Shown here piece by piece: positions 56,150-64,000 of a DNA stretch of 64,000 nucleotides. The notes under the pieces are model-generated. The model was not told the DNA's origin. It saw only the letters and a program-made list of their open reading frames with translations, and ran no database searches. Each line of letters opens with the position of its first letter. The stretch's first letter is position 1. The stretch is from Narthecium ossifragum (lineage: Eukaryota > Streptophyta > Magnoliopsida > Dioscoreales > Nartheciaceae). The stretch spans positions 20,698,492-20,762,491 of the forward strand of contig OY986971.1 in NCBI GenBank assembly GCA_963920575.1, read 5' to 3'. A program made the translations under genes and the position numbers.

Positions 56150-57312
56150 CAGGGGCGGATCCAGGATTTAAAGTCCGCCCGGGCTAACATTATTCTAGTG
56201 GTTTGCTTGATGGAAACTATACCAATCACAAGCTTACATTTTAATGTAATATCTCTAATGAATTTCAAAAAGTATGCTTTTATGTTTCAGTCATTGTTAC
56301 TCTACACAAGAACAAGAGACTATATCCAAACGGGTAATGCTCAAGTAACGTTTTCAATATTCAAAGCACATTCTTTTTTGAACACTAAAATAATTCATAA
56401 AATAATTCTGAAAACAAAAAATTGCAAGTGAGGTCTAATCTCTCAATTATGCAACTACTAACCTTTTAGGGTCGTTTTCTTTACCTTGTACGCTGTAGAA
56501 AATTGCTTTTAAGAGAGACAAAATAACAAAATCAAGGGACTATCAAAAGCCACGATATTAACTTGAAGCCTTGAACCCATGGGTGTCATGCAAGAATCAA
56601 ATACTATGTGAATAAATTATATGCCTAGTAAACATTTTGATGAACGAGTAAACAAATGTGAATAAATTAACATGCGTAAACTCACACTATCGAATTTGAG
56701 CCCGACGATTCTTTTGAGCACAGAGAAAAGGAGATGAGATAGAGAGAAATAAAAATTAGGAATTTGTGTATAATATCTCAGCCCGACGACTGTTCAATAT
56801 TGAATTCGGGAGAACATGGCGTTCCTTTTCTTCTTCCTTTCCTTTGCAAATCTACGGATTTCACCCTCGCTTAATATTAAATTCGGGACAGTTGCCCAAA
56901 TTTCCTTGCCGCCCAATGCCTCAGCCGCCGCCCCCTTTACTAGACCTAGCAGGCGTTTCTTACGATGATGTCAACACCTAGCTTTTTAATTTTGACTAAT
57001 TTTGACTCTTCGACTCTTTGACGGAACTGGCTAGGCATGATGATGTCACGAACACCATTTTGACTAATTTTGACTTTTTCACTGCTGGGCACGATGATGT
57101 CACTAACAAGTCTAACACCTGGTGTTTAGTTTTGACTCTTTTTAATTTTGACTCGGGGCTGGGTGGGCTGGTGGCTAACCATAACCATTAGACTAGGTCG
57201 GGTACAATGTGTTATATTGAATTTAGATAGACTAAATTTATAGGCTTTGAGAATTTCCATGTGGACTGCCCGGGCTGCAGCCCGGTGCAGCCCACTCATG
57301 GATCCGCCCCTG
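56150..57312. mobile_element. hAT non-autonomous element, 1163 bp
   Basis: Perfect 14-bp terminal inverted repeats CAGGGGCGGATCCA, and a perfect 8-bp duplication GTTGAGGC (56142-56149 and 57313-57320). Subterminal CCCGGGCT blocks occur at both ends. No transposase. Confidence 0.9.
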
Positions 57313-57320
57313 GTTGAGGC

Positions 57321-57640
57321 CCTCCGTTCCATTCGGATCTAGCACCCCGCCGCCCTATCTTCCTTGACGACGCCTCGATGCCGCTCAACCTCCCCGGCCT
57401 CCGTCCATGTCGGGAGCCCACCCGAGCACCGTCCATCTCTCCGATCATCATCAACTGCCACACGGAGCTCGGTGCCCGCCCGAGCTTCTTGCATGTCCCT
57501 CGAGGTCCACCGCCCACTGCCTCCTATTGTCGTTTGCCCTCAGATTCAGGGTCCCCTCGTGACTGCGACCCTCCGACTATTTCCCGACCAGATCTGGCCA
57601 CCAAACGCCGCCTCTAGTTTTCTATTAGAATTTTGATGCC
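57321..57640. other. Pyrimidine-rich, GC-rich block (right part)
   Basis: Continues 55741-56141. Nothing recognisable in translation. Confidence 0.3.
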
Positions 57641-58940
57641 GTTCAAACTTCTGATGAAATTATTACGGTATTAATACTTGAGATATTAATTTTGTAAATA
57701 GAAAAAATCAGATACTCAAATGATAAATCAGATATTTTACAGATATCAAATATGACATTTAGCTTTTATCAAATCAAGGGAATAAAGGTTTATTATTTTT
57801 TAGTTAACCACCGGTGCCAAAAAAACAAAGCTGGCAGGAAAGAATGAATTTAGCAACTTAAGTTATATTTTAACACGTCCCATGATTGAATCAGATAAGC
57901 TCACATAAATATTGAATTTAAAAAAAGGAGGGACAACGAGAGGGTTTGGACCTCTTCTCCAAAATGGTACTATTGTTTGCCTCCTTAATTCTTCAGATTT
58001 AATTTGCCTCGTACCAGATTTTCCCTCATATCATCATACTAATGACCTGTATCTGCTTGAATCAGATCCAACAATTAAGATCTTTAAATCTGAAATATGA
58101 ATCCCGGTCAACATAATTCTTTACCACATACTTTTGAGGACTATTTTTGGACAAATAGCGACCTCGACACATATCTATGTTACTATCAATCAGCTCTTAT
58201 TAGAGATGGTATCTCATACATCAAATGCTTCTTCAATTATACCATGCCACCACTCCCAAGTACAGCCCCTTCTCACTACGGACAAGATACAGAAGTTCAC
58301 ATTGGAATTTTAGCAGTTCCAAACCTGAATGCTTGATCTTTACCACTGGCAGAATAAATACAAATACAGTCTCTGGATAAGCTTACAAAAGTAGCATGCA
58401 ACTTTGTTTGATCTCTTGAAGCGTTGAAATGGCTGATGTCAACTCAAAGTTTCCCGGTGCCAAAGTGAGCTCGAGAATTGGTACTTTTCTCTTATGGTAC
58501 CCCACAGAACTTTTTATCTCAGTTAATGAAAATAATGCTACCTCTTGAAATAAAAACACTCTCCAGTACTAAAACACTGCTTGGAAAGCAATCCTCGAAT
58601 ATAAATATAAAGAACACCTTATCATCATTGCAAAGAAAGGTGGTCGCTTCTTTTCCATTACACGAACGCTAGGATTTGTTTATTTGTACATACAAAAACA
58701 TGGGAACATATGGTCATGCTCAAAGTACAAGTGAAAAGGGTAAGGAATAAGGATCTTTTGCGTTTACATATCCTAGAGATGGCCTTTTGCGTTTCCATCC
58801 CATCTCTTTGTTTTTTTGTAAGTTGATACCATCATAACATACATGTCATATGATGTGGCATGACATTTAATACGACGACGACGACGGTAAAAAAAGACTG
58901 GTGTCAGTGGGACATTAATTACGCCACACGTTGGTTCCCA
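57641..58940. other. Unassigned sequence
   Basis: About 1.3 kb with short frames only (for example 58097-58336). I see no known domain, RNA gene or terminal repeat. Confidence 0.3.
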
Positions 58941-59110
58941 TGCATGGTTAGACATATTTCTATGCGTGGTTAGGCGAGTTTCTATGTGTGGTTAGGCGAG
59001 TTTCTATGCGTGGTTACCAAGCCTTCATATGCAACGTGTTTCTCATGCGTGGTTAGACGAGTTTCTATGTGTAGTTAGACGAGTTTTTATGCGTGATTAC
59101 CAAGCCTTCC
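58941..59110 (+). repeat. 22-bp tandem repeat in two higher-order blocks
   Basis: The unit GTTTCTATGCGTGGTTAGGC or a variant repeats in block 1 (58941-59026) and block 2 (59044-59110). Both blocks end in ACCAAGCCTTC, so the whole block was duplicated. Confidence 0.75.
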
Positions 59111-59350
59111 TGCGGTTGTATTAGGGACATTAATGACCCCTCCACGTGACAACATCTTATTAACTAATAGCAAAAGAATACTCTGACGCATTAAATGCGA
59201 TGCATGCGTGGGAAGACATACGCATTAAATACTCTGTCGTATTAGCACGCGTGGTTATCATTATATGCGCGTAGAAAGTATGTTAATGTTGCACGAAAAC
59301 AATACTCGTGTTTCTCAAATGTCGGATGCATACGCATAAAAAACACATAA

Positions 59351-59647
59351 GAGTAATGTTTTGTGTACATGGACAAGTGACATGTGTAATGCACATGCCA
59401 CCGAATCGGTAGTCTAATACCGATTCGTCCATATAGTCAATCGGTAGTGACTATTGATGGACTATATAAATGAATCGGTAGTGGACTACCGATTGAATTA
59501 TATCGGTAGTGAGGTACCGATTGGTTGATAGAGTCCATTGGTATCTCACTACCGATGGACTAGATGAATAATTCAATCGGTAGTCCACTACCGATTCTGG
59601 CATGTGTAATGCACATATGACGTCATCATGGACACCAATCAACGCCC
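59351..59647. mobile_element. Mutator-like MITE (TCGGTAGTG family)
   Basis: 297 bp, flanked by a perfect 9-bp duplication AACACATAA (59342-59350 and 59648-59656). The left end GAGTAATGTTTTGTGTACAT matches the left end of 32459-32643. The interior has seven or more TCGGTAGT / ACTACCGA motifs in alternating orientation. Confidence 0.85.
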
Positions 59648-59671
59648 AACACATAAACACATATACGTGTG

Positions 59672-59997
59672 TTTACGCGTTGTTAAGGTGTTTTCTATGC
59701 GTTATTTAATAAAGGGATCAATACTTAACATGTCATGAATCAAATAATTTTCCAAGATGAAGTCTCTTGGACAATGAAATGAGTTTGAATGCATTCATAG
59801 TCACCTGCTGCTCTTCCTTCTTCTCCTTCACATGTTCTTCATGTTTCACATGTGAAATATCCATTGTTGATTCAATTTTTTTATAAACATCTGATGACCA
59901 TAGTATGGTTGCAGAAATTAAGAATAGAACTTTTACATGTTAAGTATTTGATCTCTTTGTTAAATAACGCACAAAAAACACCTTAACAACGCGTAAA
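59672..59997. repeat. Foldback with ~63-bp inverted repeats
   Basis: TTTACGCGTTGTTAAGGTGT at 59672 is matched by its reverse complement ending at 59997; similarity extends about 63 bp inward (to 59735 and from 59934). The spacer is about 200 bp and AT-rich. Probably a small MITE, inserted at the edge of a gag fragment. Confidence 0.6.
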
Positions 59998-60000
59998 GGC

Positions 60001-60560
60001 TGGAGGATGACAGAGTCACATGTCCGCCTGACATCAAGACGTGGGAGGAGCTATGCAAGGAACTACGGGGCCAGTTCTTTCCTTGCAACACGGCCTGGGT
60101 TGCAAGAGAAGCTCTCCGTTCCTTGAAGCAAACGGGATAAGTTCGAGACTATGTGAAGGAGTTCAGTTCGTTGATGTTGAGCATCAAGAACATGTCGGAG
60201 AATGACGGGCTCTTTAATTTTCTTGCAGGGCTTCAAGGATGGGCGCAGTCAGAGCTGCGAAGACGGGGTGTTGCGGATCTTTTTGCAGCAATGCCGGCTA
60301 TAGAGGCCTTGAAGGATTTTCGTGTAAAAGGGCTAACTAAAGGAGTCAGTCGGCAGCCCAAGTCGGCGGGCAAGGGCAAGGCGAAGGTGCAGGTTCACAC
60401 AAGAGAGGATGAAGCACGGGCTGCGGTGAGACCTCAAGGCAAAGGTGTCAAGTCATCATCAAGTTGCTTCATATGCGACGGATAGCATCGGGCAAGGGAG
60501 TGCCCAATGAGGGAGAAGCTGAATGCAATTGTGGTCGAAGACAAGGAGGAAGACTTGGGT
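60001..60560 (+). pseudogene. Gypsy gag fragment with zinc knuckle
   Basis: A retrotransposon gag domain: TWEELCKELRGQFFPCNTAW, VRDYVKEFSSLMLSIKNMSE, LFNFLAGLQGWAQSELRRRG. It is followed by a basic linker and the knuckle CFIC-DG-stop-HRARECP. Stops at about 60138 and 60483 kill it. The N-terminus is lost at the foldback element. Confidence 0.8.
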
Positions 60561-60711
60561 GAGCGTCAAGCCTATGTCAGCCCAATCCAACTTCTACAAT
60601 AACTTCGCCAGGGTTGGAGCGCTTTGCTGGAAGGTGTGCGGCAAGGCGGGCGTGGGATCTGGAGGTGCTACACTCCGACGAGGACGTCAGATCCTTTTGG
60701 TGGGGGAGGTT

Positions 60712-61052
60712 TGTCAGGGGCTGGAGCCCATGACACGATCATGGCACGAGGGATCTTGAAAATGGAGCGATAAAAGTTGAAAATGACACGACGGTTCGAG
60801 TCAAAGTAGAACTTGGTGAGCCTTGAAGGGATCCTATCGAGCGGGACACGTGATGAGGCAACCAGGGAGGCGCACAAGCAATATGCACGCGCCAAATGAG
60901 TTTGCTGCGTGGCAGGATGCGACAAGACGCGATGCAACATGGCAGGACGCGGCAGATTTCGAAGATGGCACGGCAACCTAAGCCAAGACGAAGTACGACG
61001 TGTCAGACGACGAGGCAAGCGAGCGTGACGCGTACCAAGGCAACCCAGGAAG
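60712..61052 (+). mobile_element. Truncated 3' LTR start of the same Gypsy element
   Basis: A purine tract GGTGGGGGAGGTT (60699-60711) is followed by TGTCAGGGGCTGGAG. About 340 bp parallel the first part of the intron LTR at 35289 and then stop abruptly against Copia sequence. Protease, RT and integrase between gag and LTR are deleted. Confidence 0.7.
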
Positions 61053-61059
61053 GCGGGCA

Positions 61060-61549
61060 GGGCTGTTAGAGAAAATTGTAGAAGTTGTCACTGGTTCTGA
61101 TGCTGATTTAACAATTTCCAAATGTTGTAGCAACATTCTTAACCAAACCACTTCTTGTATAGCAGAGGAACATGATATGTATTCTGCCTCCATGGTAGAC
61201 AAGACAATACATGATTGTTTCTTACTACTCTATGATATTGCACAACCATTCAACAAGAATGCATATCCTGAAGTTGATTTGTACTCATCTATGTCACCAC
61301 CCCAATCGGCATCAGTATAACCAATTAAGCGCAAATCCTTTTCTTCATAACACAATACAAGATCCGACGTTCCTCTTAGATACCTGCTTACAATGCTTAA
61401 TTCATGGATTTTACTGATATCTGCTTACAAGCCCAACAGCATAGCATATGTTGGGACGTGTGGACATCATTGCATACATCAAACTACCGACAACACTGGA
61501 ATAAGGTACATTAGACATTTTTTGTTTTTCTTCTAGAGTCTTAGGACAC
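61060..61549 (-). pseudogene. Copia polyprotein, RT C-terminus and RNase H
   Basis: The minus strand reads CPKTLEEKQKMSNVPYSSVV, GSLMYAMMSTRPNICYAVGL and, further on, MSTMEAEYISCSSAIQEVVW. This continues in frame from 63289-64000 once the solo LTR and one GACAC are removed. It is truncated at the Gypsy LTR fragment. Confidence 0.8.
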
Positions 61550-63288
61550 TGATAAGACTTAAAAAGTGTCGTAGCTTAACAAGTCTAATCAAAATTACAA
61601 ATTTATAATCAAACTACTAACTAACTACTTTAGGGGCAGATAGCAGTAAGTCCGAGTCGAATCCACAGGGAATGCGTAGGAAAGTAATTAAACTACTAAA
61701 CTCAATCTAAGTAGTCCTACCAATAAGTTGATAAAAGATTCAGAATTGAAATTAAACCAAGTTTATATTAGATGATTAATAAATACGAGAAAAGGTACCA
61801 GGGAATTCTTAATCAATAACCAGGATTCTACCAGGTCTTCTTAAGAATAGAACTAGCTAACTAACCTGAATGGTTTTCCTAATGGTTGATAGGTGAATGG
61901 CTAGTTCTCCCTATCACTCAACAAGTTCTGGTTAGAATTCCTTGTCGGCACGATTAGTTATCTAAAAGTCAGTGACCGAATGATTTGTTCCGTTCACTGT
62001 TAATGAATCCTCTGATCAGGGTGAATTCATCGCATGTAATAGTAATGATATGGATTTAGGTGTAAAGTCAAGATGGTTCTATCTAGCACCTTGAGGTCAC
62101 CAAATAGAATGTATCAAGGATTAGCAGTTAACTTAGTGGTTCTAGCACTAGCGTAGTGGTACTAGCACTTACGAAATCCCTAATCTTGAATTAAGATGAA
62201 TAACGGATTAAGAGTTGGTCATAATGGTTCTAGCATTATGTGTAATAGTCATGGTCCTAGCATGACAAAACTCTTAATCTCGAGAGGAAAATTCTCACAT
62301 CCATGGTTCTAGCATGAATGCTTTGATAAGAATCTCTAATCTCAAGCCCTAACATGCTCAAGACTTAGATCTAGGGCATAAAAGAACAAATCATTCATCC
62401 ACTAATAATAAAATCATACCAAGTTTATAAAGAAATTAAGATCAATCCATACAAACCATTCAAGAAGGTGTACCAGCCCTAAATCTTAGAAATCCCTAAT
62501 AGAAACCCTAGTTACATCATAAGAATACCTTGGTAAAAGTTTAGCTACTCATCTTTAGGAATGAGATTCGTCGATGAAGGTTGTCGCCACGCACCACCCA
62601 TGGATCTTCCCCCAAAGATCTAACCTAACTTATGTAAAAGAAGGAAGAAAAAGGACCAAGAAGGCTCAGCCCAAGGGCCAAGGAAGAGCCCCCAAATTCG
62701 GATTAAAAATCATATATATATAGGGGAACTCCTAAAACTAGGGTTTAGTTGAGTTGGACTCTAGTGCAACTCGGATTTCCTGAATTGCTCCTGGCAGCCT
62801 ATTCCGGTTGCAACTAGGTCCAATCTGTCCTGAATTTGAAAACGAGTCCAACATGAACGATGTAGATTAGGAAGTCTGCTATCAGATCCCGAATATTTCA
62901 TAATATTCGGAGTTATGCAGAATATTTGATGAATATTCTCTTGAGCTTTGACGGTGCAGCTTTCAGCTTATGTCTCTTCATGTATTCTTCAAATCTGCTA
63001 TCATAACATCAGGAATCTCGGAATGTCTCCAACAGAAAAGTTGTAGATCTCTGAGTCTTCTATAATATCCCAAAGTTTCAGAATATTTCAACCTTTGTGA
63101 AATATCTGGAGAATATATTACTGACGGTCGACGAAGTAGTTTATTTAGTTATTTTAGCCGAATTTCCTACATTTCTTCTCAAACTATAATTAAACCTGAA
63201 ATCAACTAACAAACTATCAAATACAAGCACTCTCGGGCTACCAAAGGTAATTTAAAGGGTTTAATTGTGAATATTTAGTGACTCATCA
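61550..63288 (-). mobile_element. Solo LTR related to elements A and B
   Basis: 1739 bp. On the minus strand it starts TGATGAGTCACT and ends CTTATCA-like, flanked by a perfect 5-bp duplication GACAC (61545-61549 and 63289-63293). Its 3' 130 bp, including CTGTGGATTCGACTCGGACT and TAGTTAGTTAGT, match the LTR ends of elements A and B. It also holds several GTGCTAGAACCA motifs (about 62090-62320). A TATA-like run lies at 62711-62724. Confidence 0.85.
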
Positions 63289-64000
63289 GACACATGTCTA
63301 TACTTAAGCTCGAGTTTCTTTCAACTAGTGTGTCGATCGGCTTGCAGTTGTGCTTGTGAAAATGCTCTAACATCTTTTTGATGTAAGTCTCTTGAGATAA
63401 ACCCAAGAGCCTTCTAGCGCGATCCCTTAGAATTTTCACACCTAGCACAAAGCTAGCTTCACCCATATCTTTCGTCTCGAAATTTGATGATAACCACTTA
63501 GTGTTTTCAATCAATTCCTTATCATTTTCAGCCAATAAAATGTCATCAACATATAAGGACAGAATGACAAAATCATTCTTTGAACGTTTCACATAAACAC
63601 AATGGTTCTCTTCCAACATAGCAAACTTATCCATTAGTATAGCTTGATGAAATTTATGATTCCATTGTCTAGATGCTTGTTTGAGATCATATATGGATCT
63701 TTTAAGCTTGCAAACTTTGCGCTCATTACCTTTAGATTCATTATCTACAGTTTGATCCATATATTTCTCTTCATCTAGTTCTCCATTGAGAAATGCAATT
63801 TTCACGTCCATTTGGTAAAGGTCTAAGTCCATTTGAGCGACAATGGCTAAGATGAGGCGAATTGAAGCAAACCTTACTAATGGTGAGAAGGTTTCTTCAT
63901 AATCAATTCCCTCTTTTTGGGTATAGCCTTTGGCCACTAGCCGAGCCTTGTATTTATCAATAGTCCCATCCGCCTTTCGTTTAATCTTAAGAACCGATTT
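63289..64000 (-). pseudogene. Copia reverse transcriptase (interrupted, runs off the window)
   Basis: The minus strand reads from the window edge KADGTIDKYKARLVAKGYTQ, DYEETFSPLVRFASIRLILA, QMDVKIAFLNGELDEE, KRSIYDLKQASRQWNHKFH and SLYVDDILLAEND with the catalytic YVDD. This is the Copia RT. The frame is open up to the solo LTR insertion at 63288. It may have been functional until that insertion; the rest lies outside the window or at 61060-61549. Confidence 0.85.

Noticed and set aside
1..64000. tRNA, rRNA, riboswitch or CRISPR features
   Set aside because: None were recognised. The only tRNA-like sequences are the short primer-binding sites of elements A and B.

Overview
The window is nuclear DNA from a flowering plant. 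It has one intron-rich gene with GT-AG introns, plant LTR retrotransposons (Ty3/Gypsy and Ty1/Copia), L1-type LINEs, and hAT, Mutator-like, Harbinger-like and Helitron-like DNA elements. It also has a 200-base assembly gap. The GC-rich first exon of the gene and the many 'GTTTGG' MITEs would suit a monocot, but I cannot fix the lineage from the sequence.

Layout. 1-2370: 3' end of a decayed hAT element and a hAT-type MITE remnant. 2394-2697: diverged Mutator-like MITE. 3161-9936: a young, complete Gypsy-type element with 1.65-kb LTRs and a TCAAC target duplication. It sits inside a minus-strand hAT transposase remnant whose halves lie on either side. It has no protease, RT, RNase H or integrase, but carries one intact 553-aa ORF. 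10196-21360: LTR remnants, a solo Copia LTR, a Copia fragment, AT-rich and GC-rich non-autonomous elements, and a 2.8-kb solo Gypsy LTR holding a small Helitron-like insert. 21365-21904: a hAT MITE directly upstream of the gene.

21993-39718 (+): the only cellular gene I recognise, a 20-exon TTC27/Emw1-type tetratricopeptide-repeat protein. I joined the exons by hand; they give 2796 nt (931 codons plus stop) with phase kept at every junction. Its introns hold four MITE or MITE-like inserts, a 27-bp minisatellite, an 83-bp duplication and, in the 4.6-kb last intron, a solo LTR.

40545-54629: two same-strand L1-type LINEs. The first is nearly full length but broken by stops and frameshifts; its ORF1 and ORF2 overlap by ATGA. 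The second is split by a Gypsy-type element (47044-50897) and by an AT-rich foldback. That Gypsy-type element encodes an intact 621-aa homologue of the 553-aa protein. 54630-64000: assembly gap, further MITEs, a deleted Gypsy gag/LTR fragment, and a minus-strand Copia polyprotein interrupted by a third related LTR (solo, GACAC target duplication).

The strongest candidate for something undescribed is the family of RT-less Gypsy elements at 3161-9936 and 47044-50897, to which the solo LTR at 61550-63288 is related. Both internal copies keep one long ORF for an acidic protein with two kinds of tandem repeat module and no domain I recognise. A hairpin with a covarying base pair follows each stop codon, and the LTRs carry repeated short motifs.
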